Positions 40,647 to 47,688 of a DNA stretch of 64,000 bases are shown here, piece after piece. The translations under genes were made by a program, and so were the position numbers. The notes under the pieces are model-generated. The model saw only the letters and a list, made by a program, of their open reading frames with translations, was not told where the DNA came from and searched no databases. How positions within the stretch are numbered: the first letter of the stretch is position 1; every line of letters starts with the position of its first letter. The stretch lies in IMG/VR virus record IMGVR_UViG_3300027668_000008, positions 62,001 through 126,000 of that record; one strand, 5' to 3'. Source of the DNA: a virus.

Positions 40647-41345
40647 TTACCAAGTTGCTATTGCTACACGTTTCCATATTGCCGCTGAACCTGGACTTAC
40701 CCAAGTAGCAGTACAATAATAGATGTAACTTGCATCTGCAGATATATCGCCTATCAAATCGCCTGAAGCGCCTGCATTTGTTGTTGGAGTATGCACTGTA
40801 GAAATGTTGATTCTGTCGCCAGTTGCTGTTAGTTTAGTACCAAAGATACTACGCCAAGCATTTGCTGACGTTCCTAAATCTCTTGTGTTTGTTGTATCAC
40901 TTAAAATGTGTCCAGTAACATTAACTTCGCCACCACCTGGTACTAAATTAATATCATTAGTTGTTGTTGTAAGTGTAGACGTTGTTCCGTTTACTGCTAT
41001 GTCGCCCATAACGACTGTAGTACCGTTGTCAACGATTGAACTTATTGCCACGTTACCACTTGCATCAAACTTTAAGATTGCATTGTCAGTATGTGACGTA
41101 AATTGTAAATTTTTGGAAGTGTCTATTACGATTGCACCAGTACCATTCGGACTTAATAAAATATTTCCGTTAGTATCGTCGGTTCCAATAGTATTACCTG
41201 TAAAACTAATATTACTTAAACTTGATCCGCCTAATTCTGTATAGACTTCAACGAAGTTTTCGTTAATTTTAGTAAAGGCAGTTCTTAAAGGATCACCGGC
41301 ACCATCATTTGCACTGCTTCCAATGTTAATTGCTTGTTTTGCCAT
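40647..41345 (-). CDS. fibre-type structural protein (232 aa)
   Basis: The N-terminus INIGSSANDGAGDPLRTAFT followed by KINENFVEVY is the common phage fibre attachment motif. The C-terminus ADASYIYYCTATW with AAIWKRVAIATW matches the 36535-37266 protein. It thus combines the start of one neighbour and the end of another. It has a late promoter at 41380-41387. Confidence 0.68.
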   Translation of the reverse strand: MAKQAINIGSSANDGAGDPLRTAFTKINENFVEVYTELGGSSLSNISFTGNTIGTDDTNGNILLSPNGTGAIVIDTSKNLQFTSHTDNAILKFDASGNVAISSIVDNGTTVVMGDIAVNGTTSTLTTTTNDINLVPGGGEVNVTGHILSDTTNTRDLGTSANAWRSIFGTKLTATGDRINISTVHTPTTNAGASGDLIGDISADASYIYYCTATWVSPGSAAIWKRVAIATW

Positions 41346-41379
41346 TGTTATAACTCCTGCAGATTATATTGTGTACTAC

Positions 41380-41387
41380 TATTTATC
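41380..41387 (-). promoter_or_regulatory. T4-late-like promoter (GATAAATA)
   Basis: GGATAAATAGTAG on the minus strand lies about 35 bases before the 41345 start, followed by AGGAG. Confidence 0.52.
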
Positions 41388-41416
41388 CTCTACAATTGGT
41401 AACCGAACGCTAATAA

Positions 41417-41424
41417 CATAAATA
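41417..41424 (+). promoter_or_regulatory. T4-late-like promoter (CATAAATA)
   Basis: CATAAATACTTGT runs directly into the ATG at 41430, so a transcript from it would be nearly leaderless. Confidence 0.4.
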
Positions 41425-41429
41425 CTTGT

Positions 41430-41708
41430 ATGTATTTAGGATATACATATATCAAACAATGGCATCAACGACTGCAAAAAGCAACACATCGTCGACTGCA
41501 AGTATTCGCATTAATATGTGATAATTGCCAAAATATGATTCTTAAAAGTTCAAGCGAACTTAATAAGAGTCAAAGAAATGGTTATGTCAAACATTACTGC
41601 GGTTCGTGTGGAGACGTTTATAAACTTGCACAAAAAGATAGTGCATTAAGAAAAAGGACATTAAAACATGACGCAAGTTCAACGGTATCTATTAGTAGTT
41701 TACGTTAG
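41430..41708 (+). CDS. zinc-ribbon protein (92 aa)
   Basis: CDNCQ near residue 30 and CGSCG near residue 57 form a four-Cys zinc ribbon. The N-terminus is basic (QWHQRLQKATHRRLQ). There is no clear ribosome site before the ATG, and a late-like octamer ends six bases upstream. It overlaps the HtrA gene by 41 bases in another frame. A regulatory or nucleic-acid role is possible. Confidence 0.55.
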   Translation: MYLGYTYIKQWHQRLQKATHRRLQVFALICDNCQNMILKSSSELNKSQRNGYVKHYCGSCGDVYKLAQKDSALRKRTLKHDASSTVSISSLR

Positions 41709-42765
41709 TCTTTTCGTTTTTGTAGGAGCAAGTATACAACCTGCTCATAGTGGTCTTGCGAATATCGATAATAATCTAAAATCAACAGTTCTAGTTTCAA
41801 TTAAAAACGTAAAACCTTTATTAGACGAAACAACTAATAACACTGCTCCGGTTCCAATGCCGGAAAGTGGTGGATTGGGATCAGGTATTATTGTGTCCCC
41901 ACAAGGACATATTATTACTAACTACCATGTTATAGAAAAAGGGAATACAATTTCAGTATGGATGCATGATGACAAATCCATGACTGAATACGAAGCAACA
42001 ATCGTGGGCTACGATAAATTATCGGATATTGCAGTAATAAAAATCGACTTACCAGAAGATTATATTTTTCGCTACATCGAGTGGGGAAAAGAACCTGATT
42101 TTGGTGACGACATTTATGTCATTGGTCATCCGCAAGGTATGATTTGGAGTGTTAGCAAAGGTGTTGTTAGCAATCCGAAACGTTTCGTATCTTCGCCGTG
42201 GCAACGGCTGATCCAATCCGATGCATTAATAATGCCTGGCAATAGTGGAGGTCCACTATTTGATAATAAAGGTAATTTAATAGGCATCAATACACTAATG
42301 ATTCTAAGTCGAGATCCAAATGCCAAGACGCAAGCCTGGGCAATGAGTATTCACGTTGATGATGTAAGATGGGTCTATGACAGGATAATTTCGTACGGGG
42401 AAGTACGAAGACCGGCTTTAAACATCGAAGTTGATTTCGACGTTGATAAGAAGTTGGTTAAAATAAAAGCCTCGCCTGACAGTAATCTATATAAAGCAGG
42501 AATGATTGAAGAATCATACCTAACAGAGATAGATGGTGTTAAGGTACAAGAGTATGGCGACATCTTTAAGTATCTAAAAACAAAGTTAGATGGAGATGCC
42601 GTTACGGTAAAGGTGGTTACAATAGAATCGGGAGAAGTGTTAACCCTAGAGTTTGTTCTAGGTAGTTGGAAGGACATGGAAGAAAAGATGTCTCAGTCAG
42701 TGGAAATGGAAGTGGAACCAAAAGAAAAGGAGGATACACCTATGCGTATTCCTCCTCCTAAGTAA
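41668..42765 (+). CDS. HtrA/DegP-type periplasmic serine protease with PDZ domain (365 aa)
   Basis: A signal peptide ends at PAHS before Gly. The trypsin-like domain has His87 (ITNYHVIE), Asp120 (KLSDIAVIKI) and nucleophile Ser193 (MPGNSGGPL), all intact. One PDZ-like domain spans about residues 245-335 (YKAGMIEESYLTEIDGVKV). The C-terminus is a Glu/Lys-rich tail ending in Pro. Cellular HtrA proteins degrade misfolded envelope proteins. A phage copy could protect or remodel the envelope during late infection. It abuts iscA-like convergently with no gap. Confidence 0.9.
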   Translation: MTQVQRYLLVVYVSLFVFVGASIQPAHSGLANIDNNLKSTVLVSIKNVKPLLDETTNNTAPVPMPESGGLGSGIIVSPQGHIITNYHVIEKGNTISVWMHDDKSMTEYEATIVGYDKLSDIAVIKIDLPEDYIFRYIEWGKEPDFGDDIYVIGHPQGMIWSVSKGVVSNPKRFVSSPWQRLIQSDALIMPGNSGGPLFDNKGNLIGINTLMILSRDPNAKTQAWAMSIHVDDVRWVYDRIISYGEVRRPALNIEVDFDVDKKLVKIKASPDSNLYKAGMIEESYLTEIDGVKVQEYGDIFKYLKTKLDGDAVTVKVVTIESGEVLTLEFVLGSWKDMEEKMSQSVEMEVEPKEKEDTPMRIPPPK

Positions 42766-43176
42766 TTAGAATCCTACGGATTCTCCACAACCACACGAAG
42801 AAGTTGCTTGGGGGTTTTCTACAACAATTTGAGAACCTCCAAAGCCTTCTTGTAAATCAATAGTTGTACCCATAATATAAAATAAACTTGTCTTATCTAT
42901 AATAAGATTCTTTTCTTCATTAAGTTTAATAACTTCATCAGCAGGATCAATTTTATCTGTTTCGATAGAATCCCACTTATATTTAAAACCTGCACAACCG
43001 CCGCCTTGTACACCAAAGTATACATTAGTTGCGTTTTGTTTATCAGCAGTTTTAATTAAAAATTCTTTTGCGGCTTCTGTAATAGCCGGTATCATACTAA
43101 ACTTTTGTACAGCCGGTTTATCAGTAGCAATGTTTTTACCTAAATCTGGTGGTGTTGGTAACGTATTCGTCTTCAT
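42766..43176 (-). CDS. A-type Fe-S carrier, IscA/ErpA/HesB family (136 aa)
   Basis: I use ATG 43174-43176 because GGAGAGGA precedes it. The three family Cys are present: GGGCAGFKY (Cys61) and SCGCGESVGF (Cys128 and Cys130) at the end. The first 30 residues are an extra leader before the domain (ITEAAKEFLI). It would carry or transfer Fe-S clusters. It is last in an operon with a SufT-like protein and a ferredoxin. Confidence 0.9.
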   Translation of the reverse strand: MKTNTLPTPPDLGKNIATDKPAVQKFSMIPAITEAAKEFLIKTADKQNATNVYFGVQGGGCAGFKYKWDSIETDKIDPADEVIKLNEEKNLIIDKTSLFYIMGTTIDLQEGFGGSQIVVENPQATSSCGCGESVGF

Positions 43177-43558
43177 GTTCGTCCTCTCCAAGGTTTAATG
43201 TGAAACGTGCTATCTCACTCATTTGATCCGGGTTAAAAGTAGGTTCAAATGTCATTTCCACATCTACTTCATTAATTCCTGGTACTTTCAATAATGCGTC
43301 TTTTACCCATTCTGGCATTTCGCCTGCTACTGGGCAAAAAGGACTTGTTAATGTCATAACAGTCTTACATTTACCGTCTACTATATCGCAATGGTAAATT
43401 AGTCCTAACTCAAATATATTTATATGAATATCTGGATCATTAACAGTTCGTAATTGTTCTCTAACATCATCTAATTTTACATTTGTATCTGTAATACTAA
43501 AATCAAAACTACCTTCGCTATTAGAACTTCTGTTAAAGTCTTGTATTGCTACTGTCAT
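43136..43558 (-). CDS. SufT/MIP18-like Fe-S assembly protein (DUF59, 140 aa)
   Basis: I use ATG 43556-43558, which overlaps the ferredoxin stop (ATGA) behind AAGGAT. Motifs are VREQLRTVNDPDI, FELGLIYHCDI and LTSPFCPVAGEMPEWVKDAL with Cys75. These match the MIP18/PaaD/SufT family, where the family Cys aids Fe-S maturation. Residues 1-28 are a polar leader. It overlaps the IscA-like gene by 41 bases. Confidence 0.85.
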   Translation of the reverse strand: MTVAIQDFNRSSNSEGSFDFSITDTNVKLDDVREQLRTVNDPDIHINIFELGLIYHCDIVDGKCKTVMTLTSPFCPVAGEMPEWVKDALLKVPGINEVDVEMTFEPTFNPDQMSEIARFTLNLGEDEHEDEYVTNTTRFR

Positions 43559-43842
43559 ATCCTTATTAAAATCTTTCCGTCTGGAGCATTGTCCAAATCT
43601 AATTGACAACCTAGTCTTTGCCCAGGTCTTCCTTCTAAGTCAAGCATATCTTGTTCTTCTTGACTTGGTTCTTTAAAATATTGTTCACCTTCTAACACTG
43701 TGCAACAACATGAACCACAGGCTACTGAACCTCCGCAAGTTCCCCAATCGACATCGTCGTATAGAGCAATCATTACATTGTCCGTGCCTGTGTATTCTCG
43801 TTGAATCTTCTTGCCTTTATACAAGGCTGTTAGAATTGGCAT
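43555..43842 (-). CDS. [2Fe-2S] ferredoxin, adrenodoxin/ISC type (95 aa)
   Basis: Ligand Cys are at 36, 42, 45 and 79 (TCGGSVACGSC, then RLGCQL), in the spacing of adrenodoxin-like ferredoxins. EEQDMLDLEG before the last Cys is also typical of the Isc Fdx group. Cys46 and Cys47 are extra. It would carry single electrons for Fe-S assembly or enzymes. It sits between a small membrane protein and the SufT-like gene. Confidence 0.9.
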   Translation of the reverse strand: MPILTALYKGKKIQREYTGTDNVMIALYDDVDWGTCGGSVACGSCCCTVLEGEQYFKEPSQEEQDMLDLEGRPGQRLGCQLDLDNAPDGKILIRI

Positions 43843-43848
43843 TAATGA

Positions 43849-44010
43849 CTAACCTTTTTTATAGATTTGCCATGCGCCAAAGATAATTGCGGCATAAGCC
43901 GCCATACTAGCAAACGGTCCTGCAATTAGGACAACTACACCTATTGCGACTAGTGCCGCACCTGAATGTGATGTTCGTTCTTTTATTCTGTCTTTAATCC
44001 AATTTGTCAT
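43849..44010 (-). CDS. small membrane protein (53 aa)
   Basis: A 53-residue frame from ATG 44008-44010 behind AAAAGGAGTC. A charged amphipathic start (MTNWIKDRIKER) is followed by about 32 hydrophobic residues with a Gly-Pro break, probably a hairpin of two short membrane helices. It lies in the IF-1/ferredoxin operon. Its function is unknown. Confidence 0.6.
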   Translation of the reverse strand: MTNWIKDRIKERTSHSGAALVAIGVVVLIAGPFASMAAYAAIIFGAWQIYKKG

Positions 44011-44063
44011 ATTTGACTCCTTTTCTTTTTGTTATAATAGTGATAGAGAAAATTCGTTTTCCT

Positions 44064-44291
44064 TTATCCTTCTTTATGCCTAAAGATTATTCGTCCTTTG
44101 TTCATATCATAGACGCTTATCTCTAGGTCTACTTTATCCTGTAGCAAAACTTTAATGTTATTTTTTCGCATCTTTCCATTTAGGTGAGCGACTACGGATG
44201 TATCGTGTCCTTCGACTTTGACTTTGAATTGTGCATTTGGTAGTACTTGTGTCACTACGCCCTGCACGTTAATGGTGCCGTCTTTTGCCAT
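44064..44291 (-). CDS. infA: translation initiation factor IF-1 (75 aa)
   Basis: The whole protein aligns by eye with bacterial IF-1: INVQGVVTQVLPNAQFKVKV, then VVAHLNGKMRKNNIKVLLQD, then YDMNKGRIIFRHKEG. Cellular IF-1 has VTAHISGKMRKNYIRIL and Y-D-L-S-KGRI at the same places. The length is right. It would bind the ribosomal A site during initiation. It is in line with the Fe-S genes. It may be acquired from the host, and has probably diverged. Confidence 0.92.
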   Translation of the reverse strand: MAKDGTINVQGVVTQVLPNAQFKVKVEGHDTSVVAHLNGKMRKNNIKVLLQDKVDLEISVYDMNKGRIIFRHKEG

Positions 44292-44298
44292 TGTGTAT

Positions 44299-44306
44299 TA
44301 TTTACC
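44299..44306 (-). promoter_or_regulatory. late-like promoter variant (GGTAAATA)
   Basis: CAGGTAAATAATAC on the minus strand lies eight bases before the IF-1 start codon. Two bases differ from TATAAATA. Confidence 0.3.
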
Positions 44307-44309
44307 TGT

Positions 44310-44741
44310 TTATCGCCTCATTTGAGCCAGCTCAACTGCTTCGTCTTCGCTGAATACGGGCACTAGATTGCTCTTATGCATAGTTGCTATGCCTAAAAGT
44401 TTCCTTTCACCGCTATAAACCATAACTTCTTTTCTTAAAGCAGGTCCTCCAATATTATTACCTAAACTTGGATAAACCTTTCCTTCACGTACCTTTGGAG
44501 GTTCGTAGGTTTTAGCAGTTGTCTTTACTTTTGGTGCTTTATAAGTACCATTTACATATGCACAAAAGTCTTCAAACTTTTCAAACTGTGCTGAATGTAT
44601 GTGTCGTCTACGACAATCTTTATTATGTGCTTTCCACTGTCTTACAAGATTTTCTTGTTGTGAAACACTTAAATTTTTTTGTTTCTTTTTACGATTATAT
44701 TTCGTTGTGGTCATATATGGACCTACTAAATGCATTGTCAT
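44310..44741 (-). CDS. conserved marine-phage protein (143 aa)
   Basis: The N-terminus LVGPYMTTTKYNRKKKQKN resembles a widespread uncharacterised marine phage protein that starts with a G-P-x-x-TTT motif. The rest is basic and helical, then Gly/Pro-rich (YPSLGNNIGGPAL). The start lies one base from the radical SAM stop. It may be a small structural or nucleic-acid-binding protein. Confidence 0.55.
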   Translation of the reverse strand: MTMHLVGPYMTTTKYNRKKKQKNLSVSQQENLVRQWKAHNKDCRRRHIHSAQFEKFEDFCAYVNGTYKAPKVKTTAKTYEPPKVREGKVYPSLGNNIGGPALRKEVMVYSGERKLLGIATMHKSNLVPVFSEDEAVELAQMRR

Positions 44742-44742
44742 A

Positions 44743-45756
44743 TTATCTTGTCCTATTCATTACTTTAGTTTTATTGATACAAAACTTATTACACACTACA
44801 GACTCTCTATTGTCTATAATGCTGGATAGTCTTTTATTATACCACGAATTGGATAGAATGTCAAGTAGTTTGTTTTCATATATGTTGTTAACCTGTGGAT
44901 CAAATCCAGGCATATCGAACGGTTCTGCTTTGGCTTGTGGTGCTCTAGTGGCTGTCCAACAACAAGGCCAAACTGTTCCCCATGGATCTATTTGTATTCT
45001 CATGTCTTGATACCATATACACGGAGTATCTAGTTCTGCTTGTTCCGGTATATATGTTGTTTTATACTTGTCTTCTTTAAGTATTATGCTCTTACGTTTA
45101 AAGTTTTTAACTTTATCGTGTGATATTTTATAACTCTTATCATACACTTCTAATGTCTCATTCTTAGCAAAACTAGGTCGAATCCAGTGGCTACAACACC
45201 CCAAATCCGTCGCTAGTTGGGTAATAGCGTCTAACTGCTCCACATTGTAGTCGAAAGCAGTAGTAACAATTTCGGCATTTCCGCCTACATCATTAAATGC
45301 TTTAACGTTTTCACATATCTTTTTGAAACTTGTATTACGTCTATATAAATGGTGAGTATCTTCTAATCCATCTATTGCAAACTCAATCTTATGTGATTTA
45401 GCACGTTGTAATACTTTAGATAGTTTTTCCCACCATTTAGTATCACGCATACTTCCGTTTGTAGCAATGCCAATAGATGCTTCTGGGTGGTGTGTTACAA
45501 TGCTTTCACAAATGGCAATAAGTTCAGGGTGCATACACGCATCTCCCCAAACTCCATTAAAATGAATTTTTTTGAATAGTGATCCTTTTGTATCTTTGGA
45601 CATAACTCTGTCCCATACTTTTGGATCTATATGGTTAAGTTGTAAATGAGGTATTGTGTCTCCGCCGTCTATGTTTCTTACACAACTGACACACTTTGCG
45701 TTACAATAACTAGTAGGGTCTACTTGAATGAATTGTACACGTTTTGACCATTGCAT
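44743..45756 (-). CDS. radical SAM enzyme with SPASM-like C-terminus (337 aa)
   Basis: The [4Fe-4S] motif is SYCNAKCVSC with Cys18, Cys22 and Cys25. VWGDACMHPE and IGIATNGSM follow, as in the SAM-binding core. The C-terminus has CIWYQDMRIQIDPWGTVWPC with further Cys, as in SPASM domains that hold auxiliary clusters. SPASM enzymes often modify peptides or proteins. It is directly upstream of the IF-1/ferredoxin/SufT/IscA genes, which could supply its electrons and clusters. Confidence 0.87.
   Translation of the reverse strand: MQWSKRVQFIQVDPTSYCNAKCVSCVRNIDGGDTIPHLQLNHIDPKVWDRVMSKDTKGSLFKKIHFNGVWGDACMHPELIAICESIVTHHPEASIGIATNGSMRDTKWWEKLSKVLQRAKSHKIEFAIDGLEDTHHLYRRNTSFKKICENVKAFNDVGGNAEIVTTAFDYNVEQLDAITQLATDLGCCSHWIRPSFAKNETLEVYDKSYKISHDKVKNFKRKSIILKEDKYKTTYIPEQAELDTPCIWYQDMRIQIDPWGTVWPCCWTATRAPQAKAEPFDMPGFDPQVNNIYENKLLDILSNSWYNKRLSSIIDNRESVVCNKFCINKTKVMNRTR
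44836..44864 (-). promoter_or_regulatory. sigma70-type promoter inside the radical SAM gene (TTGACA-17-TATAAT)
   Basis: A perfect -35 and -10 with ideal spacing lies within the last 40 codons of the radical SAM gene, about 95 bases before the next start. It would give separate early expression of the IF-1/Fe-S genes. Confidence 0.62.
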
Positions 45757-46038
45757 TTACTTAACTTCATTCCACTCTTTTTCTTCTACTTCTTTATCTT
45801 TGGATTTGGATTTGGTCTTATCCACACCTGATCCCAGAGTGTCCCAAAATTTCTCTAATACCATTAGTGGTGGATTCACTTTCTTGCTCCCTATCGTGCA
45901 ACCCATCAGCATACAGATTAATACTACTAAAAATGCTCCTTTTATAAAAGCCATCCAGTACATTGCATAATGAGATATGTTCAATATTAATCGAAGCCTC
46001 TCACAATAATCTTTATGCCAGTCTATAATTTTATTCAT
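45757..46038 (-). CDS. lipoprotein or membrane protein (93 aa, start uncertain)
   Basis: A hydrophobic segment (AFIKGAFLVVLICMLMGC) ends in LMGC, a lipobox. Only starts at the internal Met codons near residues 26 or 29 would give a normal lipoprotein signal. From the first ATG it would be a membrane protein with a 30-residue cytoplasmic start. The tail is Lys/Glu-rich. It abuts the radical SAM start. Confidence 0.5.
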   Translation of the reverse strand: MNKIIDWHKDYCERLRLILNISHYAMYWMAFIKGAFLVVLICMLMGCTIGSKKVNPPLMVLEKFWDTLGSGVDKTKSKSKDKEVEEKEWNEVK

Positions 46039-46040
46039 AG

Positions 46041-46229
46041 TTATTTGATTGGCTGTTTAAGTTCCTTGTTACCTTCTCTTACTGCTTTTGCAAGTTCCGG
46101 ATCTTTTTCAAGTTCTTTACGCATTTTCTTTGCTAACTTATAAGCCTTACGAGCATTTTCTCTACGTTCTGCTCTACTTTCGTTATTTTCACTTCGCGAC
46201 TGTAAAAAGTCGCCTACTTTATTAAACAT
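46041..46229 (-). CDS. small charged helical protein (62 aa)
   Basis: A 62-residue Arg/Lys/Glu-rich single-helix protein (SRAERRENARKAYKLAKKMR). No family is recognised. It lies between two small genes with two-base gaps. Confidence 0.5.
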   Translation of the reverse strand: MFNKVGDFLQSRSENNESRAERRENARKAYKLAKKMRKELEKDPELAKAVREGNKELKQPIK

Positions 46230-46231
46230 AT

Positions 46232-46468
46232 TTATCTCACTTTAACGTATAAAGGATCGGCTTCGCCTTCTGGCGTAGGTTCCTGATATTGTTGGATCAC
46301 TTGGTCGAGCAAGGCTTTTGTATCGTGCTTACCTTCATCTAACTGATTAATGGCATCACCTACATTTTTTGCTATTCCACTTCTGACCATTCTAGTTAAT
46401 ACTAGTATAAGTTCACTTTTATTATAACCTGTTGTATCAATAGTATCTTGAGTGTGGTTTCTTCCCAT
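46232..46468 (-). CDS. small hypothetical protein (78 aa)
   Basis: I start at ATG 46466-46468 (MGRNHTQDT), seven bases after AAGGA. The frame stays open upstream, but that part contains the promoter. The protein is helical with an acidic end. It is first in the operon that leads to the radical SAM and Fe-S genes. Confidence 0.55.
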   Translation of the reverse strand: MGRNHTQDTIDTTGYNKSELILVLTRMVRSGIAKNVGDAINQLDEGKHDTKALLDQVIQQYQEPTPEGEADPLYVKVR

Positions 46469-46505
46469 AATGTGTCCTTCTGTTTTATTGTTATAATTAT
46501 ACTTT

Positions 46506-46533
46506 AGTATAGCACATTTACACTTGTTGTCAA
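46506..46533 (-). promoter_or_regulatory. sigma70-type promoter (TTGACA-16-TATACT)
   Basis: CTTGACA, 16 bases and TATACT on the minus strand, about 38 bases before the 46468 start and just after tRNA-Gln. Confidence 0.62.
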
Positions 46534-46543
46534 GCACTTATTT

Positions 46544-46617
46544 TGGCTGGGATACAAGGATTCGAACCTCGATTGACTGGATCAAAACCAGTTGTCCTAC
46601 CATTAGACGATATCCCA
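46544..46617 (-). tRNA. tRNA-Gln (anticodon UUG)
   Basis: A 74-base cloverleaf including encoded CCA. The acceptor is TGGGATA/TATCCCA and the anticodon loop is TTTTGAT. The T-arm contains GGTTCGAATCC. It decodes CAA, common in this AT-rich genome. Confidence 0.93.
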
Positions 46618-46638
46618 ACGTTTTTGTTAATTTCTGGG

Positions 46639-46724
46639 TGGTGCGAATGGAGGGACTCGAACCCACACACCTTAAAGATAACGGATTTTAAGTCCGTTGC
46701 GTCTACCTATTCCGCCACACTCGC
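46639..46724 (-). tRNA. tRNA-Leu (anticodon UAA)
   Basis: An 86-base class II tRNA with a long variable arm and encoded CCA. The acceptor is GCGAGTG with one G-U pair. The anticodon loop is CTTAAAA. It decodes TTA. Confidence 0.93.
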
Positions 46725-46726
46725 TT

Positions 46727-46906
46727 TTACTCACCCAAATTCGCTTTTCTTTTTAAGTCGTTTACTCTATCAACTAACCAACCAATAGCAGTATGTATAT
46801 GTCCAGTATCATGTTCTCTTATACAACTCTTGGCATATTTTATTTCTTCGTTTAGTATGCGAATCTTTGTTGTTGTATCAAAGATGTTTTCTTTTTCTTT
46901 CTTCAT
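46727..46906 (-). CDS. small protein between tRNA genes (59 aa)
   Basis: I start at ATG 46904-46906 (MKKEKENIF) behind GGGGAAATT. The longer open frame runs into tRNA-Trp and cannot be real. The protein is helical and charged, with a Cys-x-x-x-His and HTAIGWLVDRV at the end. No family is recognised. Confidence 0.5.
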   Translation of the reverse strand: MKKEKENIFDTTTKIRILNEEIKYAKSCIREHDTGHIHTAIGWLVDRVNDLKRKANLGE

Positions 46907-46920
46907 AATTTCCCCAACGT

Positions 46921-46995
46921 TGGCATAGGTGTACGGATTCGAACCGCAAATTTTGGATTTGGAATCCAACGTGTTACCGTTAACACCACACCCAT
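46921..46995 (-). tRNA. tRNA-Trp (anticodon CCA)
   Basis: A 75-base cloverleaf with encoded CCA. The acceptor is ATGGGTG/CACCTAT with one G-U pair, and the discriminator is G as usual for tRNA-Trp. The anticodon loop is TTCCAAA. The promoter at 47017-47045 probably drives the cluster. Confidence 0.88.
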
Positions 46996-47016
46996 ATTAT
47001 TCAACGTTTATAATGT

Positions 47017-47045
47017 ATAATAACAAAGATACTTGCTAGTGTCAA
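47017..47045 (-). promoter_or_regulatory. sigma70-type promoter of the tRNA cluster (TTGACA-17-TATTAT)
   Basis: GTTGACA, 17 bases and TATTAT lie about 20 bases before the tRNA-Trp 5' end. Confidence 0.65.
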
Positions 47046-47052
47046 CACCTAT

Positions 47053-47688
47053 TTACTCTAAAGGTAAAATAAAATTACCTTTTTTGTGTTTTTCTATTAA
47101 GTCATTGTATGTTTCTCCGTTTGTTCGAAAACGTAAAACAACTCTGTAACCTTTCATCTCCTCAACACTGTGAATAACTTTACCTGTTACAAGTGTTGGG
47201 TGTTCTGTACTGTAGTAAACTTTATAAATTTCTTTGCCAGGGTTACGAAAGTCGTCACCTTCTGAAAATGTTAAAGGTTCACCGCCATCATCTGGAATAA
47301 TTGGTAACATAATACTTACTTCTACTTCTTGATCAATATGAGGTACAAACGAAAAGCCTGGTTCATATGCTAATATTTGTACATCAGTAACTCCTAATGG
47401 AACCTTAAAGTTAAACTGTTTAATAAACTTTTGTATAACAGGATAATCTATTAACTCTTTACCTTCGAAGTTAGGAGCATACACTTGCCTAAACTTGTCT
47501 GTAAGTGTTTTACGATACGGATTATCTTTGTTGTACTTCTTTTTGAATTCGTTCCACGGTAAGTGACAACTGTCGTCGAACTGTTTGTAGAATTTTATTA
47601 ATTCTTGTTTATCCCACACAACACCTTCCAACACACAATGGTGTTCTGCTTCTGATGTGCCTTTGTATACTATACTGTCCATTCCCAA
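47053..47688 (-). CDS. 2OG-Fe(II) oxygenase (211 aa)
   Basis: The H-x-D motif is in FSFVPHIDQEVEVSIMLPI at about residue 118. The distal part is HPTLVTGKVIHSVEEMKGY followed by RVVLRF, giving His and Arg. The C-terminal GETYNDLIEK with KKGNF matches the end of the 60575-61207 protein, so the two are paralogues. It is last in a five-gene late operon and overlaps the methyltransferase by 19 bases. Substrate is unknown. Confidence 0.72.
   Translation of the reverse strand: MGMDSIVYKGTSEAEHHCVLEGVVWDKQELIKFYKQFDDSCHLPWNEFKKKYNKDNPYRKTLTDKFRQVYAPNFEGKELIDYPVIQKFIKQFNFKVPLGVTDVQILAYEPGFSFVPHIDQEVEVSIMLPIIPDDGGEPLTFSEGDDFRNPGKEIYKVYYSTEHPTLVTGKVIHSVEEMKGYRVVLRFRTNGETYNDLIEKHKKGNFILPLE

Noticed and set aside
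42768-42784. Small hairpin AGAATCC-TAC-GGATTCT as a terminator between HtrA and the IscA-like gene
   Set aside because: The loop is three bases, no U-tract follows on either strand, and it lies inside the coding end of the IscA-like gene.
46727-46969. Longer start for the small gene between tRNAs
   Set aside because: The upstream part lies inside tRNA-Trp, so the ATG at 46906 with a ribosome site is preferred.
46544-46995. tRNA genes as a possible integration (att) site
   Set aside because: No integrase gene or repeated tRNA end was seen and the phage appears lytic and T4-like.
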